Positions 11,908-20,010 of a stretch of DNA of 64,000 nucleotides are shown in pieces; the first letter of the stretch is position 1, and the number at the start of each line of letters is the position of its first letter. The notes under the pieces were generated by a model. That model had not been told where the DNA came from, ran no database searches, and saw only the letters and a program-made list of their open reading frames with translations. The position numbers were made by a program, and so were the translations under genes. Source of the stretch: Campylobacter porcelli (GTDB lineage: Bacteria > Campylobacterota > Campylobacteria > Campylobacterales > Campylobacteraceae); NCBI RefSeq assembly GCF_002139855.1, contig NZ_CP018789.1:1302001-1366000 (forward strand), in the 5' to 3' direction.

Positions 11908-12360
11908 TCAAGAAATATTAACTTTATCTAATTTTTTAAATTTTCTATGTTTTACCAATACTAAAATTCCAAATATGCCAAACAAAACCCCTATAACGCT
12001 TAATACTCCTTGATATTTTACATAAGCTAATTCATCGTATTTTTCCACACTAAAATCATCATTCACAGTCACACTAAACTCACTCTTATGTTCGCCATGA
12101 TCACTAAAAGCAGTAAGTTCTATACGATAAATCCCAGATTTTGGTGGTAAAAATGCAAATTTGCCATAAGAATCAGTTTGACCATGAAGTAAGGCTATAG
12201 CCGAATCACCTTCGTAAATATCTATTTTACCATACGCAACTGGAGTATTTTGAGTAAAATTTGCTGATATTATGATGGCTTTACCATCATTAACAGTATA
12301 ACTAACACCGTGGGCAAAGCCAAAAATAACACATAGAAATATTAATAATATAAATTTCAT
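11908..12360 (-). CDS. Membrane-anchored carboxypeptidase-regulatory-like protein
   Basis: 150 residues: signal peptide (1-18), a beta-sandwich of the carboxypeptidase regulatory / CNA-B type (about 20-100, GKIDIYEGDSAIALLHGQTD, SYGKFAFLPPKSGIYRIEL), and a C-terminal membrane helix (GVLSVIGVLFGIFGILVLV) with a basic tail. It follows the DUF4198 gene directly (stop and start adjoin). Similar pairs accompany nickel/cobalt uptake genes (NikK/NikL type), so a metal-related periplasmic role is possible. No transporter gene is adjacent, so function is inferred only from the pairing. Confidence 0.6.
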   Translation of the reverse strand: MKFILLIFLCVIFGFAHGVSYTVNDGKAIIISANFTQNTPVAYGKIDIYEGDSAIALLHGQTDSYGKFAFLPPKSGIYRIELTAFSDHGEHKSEFSVTVNDDFSVEKYDELAYVKYQGVLSVIGVLFGIFGILVLVKHRKFKKLDKVNIS

Positions 12361-13070
12361 TATTTTAACTCAAAGGATATAGAACTTTGTAAAAGCAAGG
12401 TATTTGCATTTGGATCATTTAACTCTTGTTCGCTATCTATAGCTGCAATTACATTTAGTCCTTTTTCTTTTATCTCGATTTGAGCTATGCCAAATTTATT
12501 CGTAACACTCTTGCTCTTCTCTTTGCCAACTTCAAAACCAATACCCTCTATAGGCTCTCCATTTTTTAATACAAGCACAGGAAGATAATCTCCAATTTTT
12601 AATTTAAATGGATTGCTTAAAGCTATAACTTCTAATTTTAACCCAATTGGGGATACTAAATTTTGATTCCATGAAAAATATGTTTTACCTAATTTAACAC
12701 TCCTAGAAGTTGAAAATACTACGCCTTTTACTGAGTTTTTTCCACCATCTATAAAGTCTCCGCCTTTATCACTTTCCACCCAGTATCCAGCATCAAATGC
12801 ACTTGCTATTATAGCTGGCTTTGCAGCGGTAAGTACTTCTGGAGTTTTATTTTCTCCAAAATGATAATTAATACCAGTTTTAATCTCTTTTAAGCTCTCA
12901 TCATATGCTTTAGCATCTATTAGCTGATTTGATTTATATGGAGAGAAATCTCCGTGAGCCCAAAATTTTACTTCAAATTTATTTGTGCCTACATTTTGAG
13001 TAACAACCTGATGAGCACAAAGTGTTGTAGCAACGCTCATAACTGTAGCCAAAAATAGTTTTTTATACAT
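12360..13070 (-). CDS. DUF4198-family periplasmic protein (nickel-uptake associated type)
   Basis: 236 residues with a signal peptide (1-19, VMSVATTLCAHQ). The sequence shows the DUF4198 pattern: an N-terminal histidine right after the signal, repeated beta-strands, and a domain ending PIEGIGFEVGKEKSKSVTN...GIAQIEIKEKGLNVI. DUF4198 proteins are often found beside nickel or cobalt transporters and may bind metal via the mature N-terminal His. Forms a two-gene unit with the next gene. A long palindrome lies 55 bp upstream. Confidence 0.65.
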   Translation of the reverse strand: MYKKLFLATVMSVATTLCAHQVVTQNVGTNKFEVKFWAHGDFSPYKSNQLIDAKAYDESLKEIKTGINYHFGENKTPEVLTAAKPAIIASAFDAGYWVESDKGGDFIDGGKNSVKGVVFSTSRSVKLGKTYFSWNQNLVSPIGLKLEVIALSNPFKLKIGDYLPVLVLKNGEPIEGIGFEVGKEKSKSVTNKFGIAQIEIKEKGLNVIAAIDSEQELNDPNANTLLLQSSISFELK

Positions 13071-13124
13071 GGTAAATTCTCCTAAAATATTAAAGTGATT
13101 TTGATTATATCTATAATAAACTTA

Positions 13125-13173
13125 ATTGTTTATATATTAAAAAATTAATTAAATTTTTTAATATATAAACAAT
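13125..13173. promoter_or_regulatory. 49-bp near-perfect palindrome upstream of the DUF4198 pair
   Basis: Two 22-base arms (left arm begins ATTGTTTATATATTAAAA) flank a 5-base AATTA centre. It lies between the start of the DUF4198 gene and the end of the peroxidase gene. It could be a metal-regulator operator (NikR- or Fur-like AT dyads) or a hairpin insulating the two transcripts. It matches no consensus that I can assign. Confidence 0.5.
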
Positions 13174-13222
13174 AAATTAATTAAATTACAAAATTTTAAT
13201 AATAAGAGGTAAATTTATATGG

Positions 13223-13245
13223 TTCGCTCCAAAATATGGAGCGAA
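13223..13245 (-). terminator. Hairpin after the cytochrome c peroxidase gene
   Basis: TTCGCTCC and GGAGCGAA form an 8-bp stem with a 7-base loop, 9 bp after the stop of the peroxidase gene. The U-tract behind it is poor, so termination strength is uncertain. Confidence 0.6.
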
Positions 13246-13253
13246 TGAATTAT

Positions 13254-14282
13254 TTATAGCTCTGGTTTTGGAGTAGCTTCTGTGCTTGCTGGGAATTGTG
13301 GATAGATAACTTTTGGTTTTTCGCCTGTTAGAGCATTTAAGAAAGTAATAATGCTTTTTGCTTCAGCATCGCTAATTTCTATACCCAATTGGACGCTTCC
13401 CATCTCTTTTACAGCCTCTTCAAGCTTCCAAATAGCACCATTGTGGAAGTATGGAGCAGTCTCTGTTACATTTCTTAAAGTAGGAGTTTTAACCATACCA
13501 TTTGCATCACCTTTAAAGTCGCCAACATTAGCAAATTTATATTTACCAGCTACTTCAAATGCTTGCATAGAGCCACCTAGATTTACGCCAGTATGACAAG
13601 TAACACAGCCTTTATCAATGAAAGTTTGTAAGCCTTGTTTTTCAGCTTTATTTAGAGCTTTTAAGTTGCCATTCATAAATTTATCAAATTTAGATGGAGT
13701 AAGAAGGGTTCTTTCAAAACTTGCAATCGCATCAGCTATATTATCAAATGTTATACCATCTTTGTATATTTTTTTAAATTCAGCTTGATATTCAGGAAGT
13801 GAGCTAATTCTCTCTACAGCTAATTTAGCTGGAGTTGCCATCTCTGGTTCAGCCTCGATAGGACCTTTGGCTTGATCTACTAAAGTCATAGCACGACCAT
13901 CCCAAAATTGAGTTGTATTTAGCACAGAGTTATAAACTGTTGGGCTATTTAGATGATGCGGATTTATCGTCCATTTGTGGCCTACAGCAGCAGCAATACC
14001 ATCAGTTCCACCTAGACCTAGGTTGTGGCATGTATTACAGCTGATTATACCGCTTTTTGATAGGCGTGGTTCAAAATATAGCTTTTTACCAAGTTCAGCT
14101 TTTGCTTCGCTAAATTTATTTGGCTTTACACCTATCTCTTTTAGCAACTCATCAACTTGCGCTTGTGTGGTTGGAAGTGCTCTTAAACCAGCATCCTTAG
14201 CAGCTTTTAAAAGATCAGCATCGCTAGCTGCAAATACAGATGTAGCAACTAATACAGAACCTAAAAGTAATGTACCTTTCAT
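13254..14282 (-). CDS. Di-haem cytochrome c peroxidase
   Basis: 342 residues from ATG 14282, preceded by AAGGAG; the longer frame to 14375 has no such site. Signal peptide (1-18, GTLLLGSVLVATSVFA), then two c-type haem motifs, CNTCH (82-86) and CVTCH (226-230). It resembles the CcpA/MauG family; the periplasmic enzyme reduces H2O2 with electrons from cytochrome c. Campylobacter usually has two such proteins. It is monocistronic, ending in a hairpin. Confidence 0.92.
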   Translation of the reverse strand: MKGTLLLGSVLVATSVFAASDADLLKAAKDAGLRALPTTQAQVDELLKEIGVKPNKFSEAKAELGKKLYFEPRLSKSGIISCNTCHNLGLGGTDGIAAAVGHKWTINPHHLNSPTVYNSVLNTTQFWDGRAMTLVDQAKGPIEAEPEMATPAKLAVERISSLPEYQAEFKKIYKDGITFDNIADAIASFERTLLTPSKFDKFMNGNLKALNKAEKQGLQTFIDKGCVTCHTGVNLGGSMQAFEVAGKYKFANVGDFKGDANGMVKTPTLRNVTETAPYFHNGAIWKLEEAVKEMGSVQLGIEISDAEAKSIITFLNALTGEKPKVIYPQFPASTEATPKPEL

Positions 14283-14677
14283 AAAAAACTCCTTACAAAA
14301 TTTAGTTTGCGATGAGTAATATAGTAATTGAAAGTAAATAAAAAATAAATTTTTTAACTTGATAAAATCACTCATTTACAATTATTTTTATTAAATATAA
14401 AATTTACTTATTTTATTTAAGATAATTTTAATCTTTTTTAAATGATAGAATGGGGTTTAAAAGCTATTTAAACGAAAATATGATTAATATAAATAGTTAA
14501 ATTTATAATAAAATTTTATATAAAAATTCCAAAAAAATTTTAAATAAGTGTTACAAAAAGTAATAAAATTTCACATTATGAAGAGTTAATTCTTAAAAAA
14601 TTATGCTAAAAATTGTTGATTTTTATTTAAAATTTAACCATATAATTATTATCAATTTTATATAAGGATATATCACA
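14283..14677. other. 395-bp intergenic region between divergent genes
   Basis: Very AT-rich, no reading frame worth calling. It must hold the promoters of the peroxidase (minus) and of the DsbC-like gene (plus). I see the -10 for the latter at 14641; for the former no clear TATAAT is evident. Long A/T tracts could bind nucleoid proteins. Confidence 0.6.
14641..14646 (+). promoter_or_regulatory. -10 element for the DsbC-like gene
   Basis: TATAAT 32 bp upstream of the ATG. The overlapping string TAATTATTATCAATTTTA resembles half of a Campylobacter Fur/PerR-type operator, so metal or peroxide control is conceivable. Confidence 0.45.
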
Positions 14678-15418
14678 ATGAAAAAGATAGCCATAACATC
14701 GGTTTTAAGCTCTAGTTTGCTATTTGGTGCTTTAAGCGAGTCTGAAATTTTAGAGATTGTCAAAGGCGGCAATAGCAATTTAAAATACTCTATTGAATCA
14801 CGCAAAAATCTACCAAATACAAATTACGAAGAGATCAAAATTAAAATGAGCGATGGAAAAAATAGCGTTTATACGGCACTTTATAGCGATGGAAAATATA
14901 TTTTTCCTGATATTATAGATGTCAAAAATAGGTTTAGTTATCTGGCAAATTTTGAAAACGAACAAAATAAAATCGCTCTAAAAGAGGCTAGCAAATCTCT
15001 TGGAAAAGTGATAAAATCACTGCCAAAAGATAGCATTATCACTCTTGGAAATGATAAAGATAAAGAAGTTAAATATCTATTTACCGATCCTGATTGTCCA
15101 TATTGTCGTCAAGATTTAGAATTAATAGAAAATAAACTTAAAAACTCAAATTTAAAAGTTATTCTAGCACCGGTAGCATCGCATGGGATACCAGCTATTA
15201 AAAAATCAATCGCTATCTTAGATGAAGTTAAAGATGCTAAAGATGACGCAAGCAAGATCGCAATATTAAGAAAATACTTCTTGCCTGATGCAAAAGAGCC
15301 ACAAAATATCAGCGATAAAAGGGTGAGCCAATTTAAATCTCAAGTAGATAAAATTTATGCTACTGGTGCTGTGCGTGGCGTGCCTACGCTAATAGATGAA
15401 AAAGATTTAGGGCTATAA
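14678..15418 (+). CDS. Periplasmic thiol-disulfide isomerase of DsbC/DsbG type
   Basis: 246 residues: signal peptide (1-18), an N-terminal dimerisation-like region (20-110), and a thioredoxin fold with the active site CPYC at 140-143 (TDPDCPYCRQDLELI) and a GVPTL cis-proline loop near residue 237. CPYC is typical of disulfide isomerases. The cis-Pro segment and short C-terminus look complete. Likely shuffles disulfides in periplasmic proteins. Start has an AAGGATAT ribosome site. It lies in front of the nonulosonate genes but is probably unrelated to them. Confidence 0.85.
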   Translation: MKKIAITSVLSSSLLFGALSESEILEIVKGGNSNLKYSIESRKNLPNTNYEEIKIKMSDGKNSVYTALYSDGKYIFPDIIDVKNRFSYLANFENEQNKIALKEASKSLGKVIKSLPKDSIITLGNDKDKEVKYLFTDPDCPYCRQDLELIENKLKNSNLKVILAPVASHGIPAIKKSIAILDEVKDAKDDASKIAILRKYFLPDAKEPQNISDKRVSQFKSQVDKIYATGAVRGVPTLIDEKDLGL

Positions 15419-15445
15419 ATCAAAAATTTATATAAAAGAAAGAAA

Positions 15446-16117
15446 ATGAAAAATCTAGCCATAATTACCGCACGAGGCGGCTCAAAGCGAATTCCACGCA
15501 AGAATATTAAGGAATTTATGGGTAAGCCAATGATAGCTTATGCCATAGATGCTTGTATAAAAGCAAATATCTTCGATGAGATTATGGTCTCAACAGATGA
15601 TGATGAGATAGCAAGTATAGCCAAAAATCTTGGTGCTAAAGTGCCATTTATGAGATCGATTAAAAACTCAGATGATTACGCCACTACAAATGATGTCTTA
15701 ATAGAGGTGGTTGATAAGTATAGGAGTCTTGGCAAAAATCCAAGCGTGATATGCTGCGTCTATCCTTGTGTGCCATTTTTAAATGGGGATATTTTGCGTG
15801 ATGCGTATGATAAATTTATATCTAGCGGTGCTGATGGGCTTACTCCAGTGGTTAAATTTAGCTTTCCTATCCAAAGGGCATTTAGAATTGTAGATGGCTT
15901 TTTACGCTATAATGAGCCACAAAATGCTTTAAAAAGAAGTCAGGATTTAGAGCCTATGTATCACGATGCGGGTATGTTTTATTTCCATAAAACTTCAAAT
16001 ATTAATAGCGATAATATCATGCCATACATAATAGATGAATCCCTAGCTCAAGATATTGATACAATGGAGGATTGGAATATGGCACAAATCAAATTTAAGG
16101 TTAAAAATGAGTTATAA
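15446..16117 (+). CDS. pseF: Pseudaminic acid cytidylyltransferase
   Basis: 223 residues. CMP-nonulosonate synthetase: AIITARGGSKRIPRKNIKEF is the CTP-binding motif, with the VSTDDDEIASIA and YHDAGMFYF segments typical of PseF rather than NeuA or LegF. It activates pseudaminic acid with CTP for transfer to flagellin. Its end overlaps the next gene by 11 bp. pseI lies 3 kb downstream beyond exbBD-tonB; pseB, pseC, pseG and pseH are not in the window. Confidence 0.88.
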   Translation: MKNLAIITARGGSKRIPRKNIKEFMGKPMIAYAIDACIKANIFDEIMVSTDDDEIASIAKNLGAKVPFMRSIKNSDDYATTNDVLIEVVDKYRSLGKNPSVICCVYPCVPFLNGDILRDAYDKFISSGADGLTPVVKFSFPIQRAFRIVDGFLRYNEPQNALKRSQDLEPMYHDAGMFYFHKTSNINSDNIMPYIIDESLAQDIDTMEDWNMAQIKFKVKNEL

Positions 16118-16904
16118 AATCGGCTTAAAACTTTGGAGTTTAAATGAGAATTATATATCACCAGCCAAAGAGCTATTTGAGCGTGGAGTATATGATTATA
16201 TCGAGCTTTACGCTGTGCCAAATAGCCTTGATATGATAGCAAAGTGGAAGAGCCTAGCTAGGAATTGTGGGGTTAAATTTGCCATTCACGCTCCGCATTT
16301 TAGTAGTGGGCTTGATTTTTCTAATCCTAATAAGCTTAATTATAATTTAAATTTATGCGAAGAGGTCAAGATATATAGTAATGAGCTTGAAGCCCTATAT
16401 ACGATATTTCATCCAGGTATTGGTGGAGAGCTTTTAGAGAGTATAAGGCAGATGAAAATGATAAAAGATCTCAAATTTGCTATAGAAAATAAACCATATA
16501 TCGTGCCAATGGAGGGTGGAACTGCCTTTTGCGTTGGGGCGGATTTTGATAGTATTAAGCGTATTTTAGATGAAGTTGGGTGTGATTTTTGTCTTGATGC
16601 GGGACATGCGCTTTGTAGTGCGAATTTTCAAGGGTTAAATCCATATGATTATATCGCTAAATTAAACGAGCTAAAGCCTAGAATTTATCATATTAGCGAT
16701 AATGATGTGAAGTCTAAATTTGATGCTCATTTGCATTTTGGAGATGGAAATATCGAGCTTGATAGGGTTTTATCTCTTTTGGTTGGTGGGGAGTTTTTAG
16801 CCATTGAGACAATCAAAGATAGTAAAGAGAATTTAGATGATTTCATCAAAGATTCAAACTATTTAAAAAATATTATTGCGAATTTTAATGACAAGGCGTT
16901 ATAG
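16107..16904 (+). CDS. TIM-barrel protein of the xylose isomerase/AP-endonuclease-like family
   Basis: 265 residues from ATG 16107 (the open frame extends upstream inside pseF). A single TIM barrel with metal-site-like motifs: FAIHAPHF, YTIFHPGIGG, IENKPYIVPMEGG, FCLDAGHAL, YHISDND and HLHFGDGNIEL, giving the His/Glu/Asp pattern of sugar-phosphate isomerases/epimerases and endonuclease IV relatives. It overlaps pseF by 11 bp, so the two are co-translated and a nonulosonate-related reaction is likely. I know of no characterised Pse enzyme of this fold, so the substrate is unknown. Confidence 0.7.
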   Translation: MSYKIGLKLWSLNENYISPAKELFERGVYDYIELYAVPNSLDMIAKWKSLARNCGVKFAIHAPHFSSGLDFSNPNKLNYNLNLCEEVKIYSNELEALYTIFHPGIGGELLESIRQMKMIKDLKFAIENKPYIVPMEGGTAFCVGADFDSIKRILDEVGCDFCLDAGHALCSANFQGLNPYDYIAKLNELKPRIYHISDNDVKSKFDAHLHFGDGNIELDRVLSLLVGGEFLAIETIKDSKENLDDFIKDSNYLKNIIANFNDKAL

Positions 16905-17011
16905 CAATGATACAAAGTAGTATAATTACGATAAATACAATTCTTAAATATATAATATCTCCTTTTATGGAGAAATTATACAAAAGTTTGAATTTGATTT
17001 AAAATATCTAT

Positions 17012-17113
17012 TCAAACCATAATGTCGCTCCATCTTTTAAAGTCCATACTCATATGTGTTGCTCTGCTTGTAAAAGGCTCATAAGATTTTAAATACTCCT
17101 TGGTTAATTTCAT
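17012..17113 (-). pseudogene. Possible gene remnant or tiny ORF
   Basis: 33 codons with ordinary protein-like composition (contains SYEPFTSRATHMSMDFKRWS). It has ATG and stop but no good ribosome site and no neighbour on its strand. Could be the last piece of a decayed gene or chance. I do not recognise it. Confidence 0.25.
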
Positions 17114-17241
17114 ATTATCAAAATTTATTAAAATAATCCGCTCTTTATAATTTTTATTATATTAAAAGTTGCTAGAGATGCGATTAAATAGTGATTTGGT
17201 AGCTATTAAGCAATGATATTAAATTTAGAAGTAGTAAATAT

Positions 17242-17260
17242 TTGATAATAATTATTAAAT
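17242..17260 (+). promoter_or_regulatory. Fur-box-like operator upstream of exbB
   Basis: TTGATAATAATTATTAAAT resembles the Campylobacter Fur consensus (TGATAAT-N-ATTATCA). A second half-site-like ATAATTATCAAA overlaps the -10 region at about 17347-17358. Iron control of exbBD-tonB is expected from the family. Confidence 0.5.
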
Positions 17261-17345
17261 AATTAAAGAAAATTTTTAATATTTTTTATATATCTTATCG
17301 CTTAAATCTCCTATTTTTATAATATTAATTTAAAGTTATTTTGAG

Positions 17346-17351
17346 TATAAT
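17346..17351 (+). promoter_or_regulatory. -10 element for exbB-exbD-tonB
   Basis: TATAAT 23 bp upstream of the exbB ATG, giving a very short leader that still includes the TTGGAG ribosome site. Confidence 0.5.
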
Positions 17352-17374
17352 TATCAAAAAAATTGGAGATTTAA

Positions 17375-17800
17375 ATGGAATTTTTAAAAGAGTATATAGA
17401 TCATATAATATTTGCCACGCTTGGGATTATGGCTTTTGTGGCGTGTTGGTGTGTTATTGAGAGAGTTTTGTTTTTAAAAAGAGTTGATATAGATAATTAT
17501 CAAAATCAAACCGAGCTAGATAACGCCCTAAGCTACAATCTCACTACTCTATATATAATCTACTCAAATGCCCCATATGTCGGACTTTTAGGCACCGTTA
17601 TTGGGATTATGATTAGCTTTTATGATATGAGCATTTCAGCTACTATTGATGTTAAAAGTGTGGTTTTGGGTCTTTCGTTAGCGCTTAAAGCAACTGCGCT
17701 TGGACTATTAGTAGCAATTCCTAGCTTGATAGCTTATAACTATCTTTTGCGAGGTGTGAATTTGATATCTAGCAAATATCAAAATAGGATAGAATCTTGA
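17375..17800 (+). CDS. exbB: TonB-system proton channel ExbB
   Basis: 141 residues, the short epsilonproteobacterial ExbB. Three membrane helices; the conserved channel region NAPYVGLLGTVIGIMISFYD and LSLALKATALGLLVAIPSL are intact. It uses the proton gradient with ExbD to energise TonB. First of three tightly overlapping genes with a Fur-like operator upstream. Placed between pseF and pseI, so it interrupts the glycosylation genes. Confidence 0.92.
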   Translation: MEFLKEYIDHIIFATLGIMAFVACWCVIERVLFLKRVDIDNYQNQTELDNALSYNLTTLYIIYSNAPYVGLLGTVIGIMISFYDMSISATIDVKSVVLGLSLALKATALGLLVAIPSLIAYNYLLRGVNLISSKYQNRIES

Positions 17801-18183
17801 TTAAATTACCTAAAAACGAAGGGCTAAATATCATCCCATTTATCGATATTATCTTAGTTGTCTTAGCGATGGTTTTAAGCATCTCAACCTTTATCGCAAG
17901 TGGTAAAATCAAAGTAGATTTGCCAAGTGCTAGCTCTGCTAAACCGCTTGAGTCTAAGGAGAAATTAACCATCATAATAGACCAAGATGATAAATTTTAT
18001 ATTGATGATACGCAAATTAGCATTGATGAACTAAGCAATAAAATATCAATCACGCCAAAGGATACAATAGTAGAGCTAAAAAGCGATAAAGAGGCGAAAT
18101 TTGATAGTTTTGTCAAAGTCATAGATATATTAAAATTAAATCATCACGAAAATTTCGCTATCATCACAGAAAGAGCGCAATAA
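17797..18183 (+). CDS. exbD: TonB-system protein ExbD
   Basis: 128 residues starting with TTG that overlaps the exbB stop by four bases. One N-terminal membrane helix with the essential Asp in NIIPFIDIILVVLAMVL, then a periplasmic domain (KLTIIIDQDDKFYIDDTQIS). Works with ExbB to drive TonB. Translation is probably coupled to exbB. Confidence 0.92.
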   Translation: MIKLPKNEGLNIIPFIDIILVVLAMVLSISTFIASGKIKVDLPSASSAKPLESKEKLTIIIDQDDKFYIDDTQISIDELSNKISITPKDTIVELKSDKEAKFDSFVKVIDILKLNHHENFAIITERAQ

Positions 18184-18869
18184 TGAGATATATCTTAAAT
18201 TCAACCAAAACACAATCATTTTGTCTAACTACTATACTGTTTTTGCCGTTTCTTTGGCTTGGGTTAAATCTATTAAAGCCCATTACTCCATCTATTAGCA
18301 ATGATAATAGCATATCTTTAAGCCAGATTATCCAAGCCCCATCCAAACAAGCCAGTCCCGCCCCAACTCACAATATCAAGCCTATAATAGAGCCAATTAC
18401 TAAGCCACTTGAAGCAATCAAAAAGCCACCAATAAAAAAGCCAAGACACAGACCAAAACAAGCTATAAAACCAGCTACACAGCCAATACCAGAGCAAGTA
18501 GCACAGATGGCTACGACAAGTGCTAACTCTCAAGCCCCTTTGGCTCAAGTTAATTCAGCCGAGCAAATAGAGAGCTTTAATATCTCAAATTCAACCAATC
18601 ATCCATTCTTAGCTGCGATAAAATCGGCAATTGATAAAGAGCATAGATATCCTAGAATGGCTAGAAAATTAAGACAGCAAGGCGAAGTTGTGGTGAAATT
18701 CACATGGACTAAGGATATGAAGCTTAAATTTCTTAAAATTATAAAAGGCTCACCATATGAGATATTAAACGACGCCGCATTAACCACTATTTTAGATGCG
18801 TCAAAGCACTTTCCAAAATATGATAAAACCATAGAAATTCAAATTCCATTAGTCTATAAAATATCATAA
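18183..18869 (+). CDS. tonB: TonB
   Basis: 228 residues. N-terminal membrane anchor (about 13-31), a Pro/Lys-rich periplasmic spacer (about 55-105, KPIIEPITKPLEAIKKPPIK), and a C-terminal TonB domain (about 140-228, YPRMARKLRQQGEVVVKFTW). Transmits energy to outer-membrane siderophore/haem receptors. Starts within TAATG shared with the exbD stop. No receptor gene is in the window. Confidence 0.9.
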   Translation: MRYILNSTKTQSFCLTTILFLPFLWLGLNLLKPITPSISNDNSISLSQIIQAPSKQASPAPTHNIKPIIEPITKPLEAIKKPPIKKPRHRPKQAIKPATQPIPEQVAQMATTSANSQAPLAQVNSAEQIESFNISNSTNHPFLAAIKSAIDKEHRYPRMARKLRQQGEVVVKFTWTKDMKLKFLKIIKGSPYEILNDAALTTILDASKHFPKYDKTIEIQIPLVYKIS

Positions 18870-18946
18870 ATTCACCCCTAAACTCCCATCCAAATAGCCA
18901 AAAATCAAAATACTATTTAAATTTGGTATTATTTTGGCTTACAAGC

Positions 18947-18952
18947 TATAAT
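18947..18952 (+). promoter_or_regulatory. -10 element for the pseI/leg operon
   Basis: GCTATAATTTT about 47 bp upstream of the pseI ATG. It probably drives pseI through ptmA, since all following genes overlap or nearly abut. Confidence 0.5.
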
Positions 18953-18998
18953 TTTGGATTTTTTGGATAAAATCTATAAAATTAAATTTGGAGTTGAT

Positions 18999-20006
18999 AT
19001 GAATCCATTTGTTATAGCTGAAATGTCAGCAAACCACTGCGGTGATAAGAATTTAGCCTTTAAAATCATAAAAGCCGCTAAAGATGCAGGTGCCGATGCT
19101 ATCAAAGTTCAAACCTACACCGCCGATACCATCACGATTGATTCTAGGGATGAGATTTTCATGACTAGAGATGATGAGCTTTGGGCTGGGCAGAGCCTGT
19201 ATGAGCTTTATCAAAAGGCCTATACCCCTTGGGAGTGGCAAGGCGAGCTTAAGGCTTATGCTGATGAGATTGGGATTGAGTTTTTTAGCACTCCATTTGA
19301 TTTTAGTGCTGTTGATTTTTTAGAAAGTATCAATGTAAGTAGGTATAAAATAGCCTCATTTGAAGCGATGGATTATCCGCTTATTCGCTACGCAGCAAAG
19401 CATAAAAAGCCTATGATTATCTCAACTGGGGTATCTGAAATTGAAGAAATTTATGAGGCAATTGAAGCTTGTAAAAGTGTCGGAAACAATGATATAACCA
19501 TTCTTAAATGCACTTCTGATTATCCAGCTAAGATAGAGGATATGAATATTGCCACCATAGCTGATATGGTAGCTAGATTTAGCCCACTTGGCGTTAAAGT
19601 TGGTCTAAGCGATCACTCAATGAGCCTAGAGGTGCCAATTTGCGCTGTTGCCCTTGGGGCTAGTGTGATAGAGAAGCACTTCACACTTGATAGAGCCTTA
19701 GGCGGTGAAGATAGCGGATTTTCTCTTAATTATGATGAGTTTAGCGCCATGGCAAAAGCAGTCAAAAATGCCTATAAGGCTCTAGGCAAGGTAGATTATA
19801 GCTTTGATGAGAAAAATCGCAAATATGCTAGATCGCTTTTTGTAACAAAAGATATTAAAAAAGGGGAAATTTTAACCCCACAAAATATACGCTCCATTCG
19901 CCCAGCTCAAGGCTTACACCCTAAATATTATGATGAAGTAATAGGCAAAAGAGCCACAAAAGATCTTAAATTTGCCAAGCCTTTAGAATTTAGCGATTTT
20001 GAGTAA
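18999..20006 (+). CDS. pseI: Pseudaminic acid synthase
   Basis: 335 residues from ATG 18999, chosen because GGAG lies seven bases upstream; a TTG at 18954 is in frame without such a site. NeuB-type TIM barrel (FVIAEMSANHCGDKNLAFKI, IKVQTYTADTI, GLSDHSMSLEVPICAVALGA, IEKHFTLDRALGGEDSGFSL) plus a C-terminal SAF/antifreeze-like domain (from about 275). Condenses 6-deoxy-AltdiNAc with phosphoenolpyruvate. The ANHCG and EDSGFSL motifs fit PseI better than LegI/NeuB. Next gene is a paralogue. Confidence 0.88.
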   Translation: MNPFVIAEMSANHCGDKNLAFKIIKAAKDAGADAIKVQTYTADTITIDSRDEIFMTRDDELWAGQSLYELYQKAYTPWEWQGELKAYADEIGIEFFSTPFDFSAVDFLESINVSRYKIASFEAMDYPLIRYAAKHKKPMIISTGVSEIEEIYEAIEACKSVGNNDITILKCTSDYPAKIEDMNIATIADMVARFSPLGVKVGLSDHSMSLEVPICAVALGASVIEKHFTLDRALGGEDSGFSLNYDEFSAMAKAVKNAYKALGKVDYSFDEKNRKYARSLFVTKDIKKGEILTPQNIRSIRPAQGLHPKYYDEVIGKRATKDLKFAKPLEFSDFE

Positions 20007-20010
20007 AACT

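Larger units (their letters stand above)
16905..17374. other. 470-bp intergenic region with a possible gene remnant and Fur site
   Basis: Holds a short hairpin (ATCTCCTTTTATGGAGAAAT, near 16958-16978), a 33-codon minus-strand frame (17012-17113) that looks like a fragment, and the promoter/operator region of exbB. Otherwise AT-rich with no gene. Confidence 0.6.

Noticed and set aside
14283..14375. 31-residue N-terminal extension of cytochrome c peroxidase
   Set aside because: The signal peptide begins at 14282 with AAGGAG directly upstream.
16905..17374. tRNA or structural RNA in the long intergenic gap
   Set aside because: No cloverleaf or GTTCRA-type T-loop seen on either strand; only a small hairpin and a Fur-like site.
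18954..18998. TTG start for pseI giving 350 residues
   Set aside because: ATG 18999 has a properly spaced GGAG and matches the known PseI N-terminus; the TTG lies in the promoter region.
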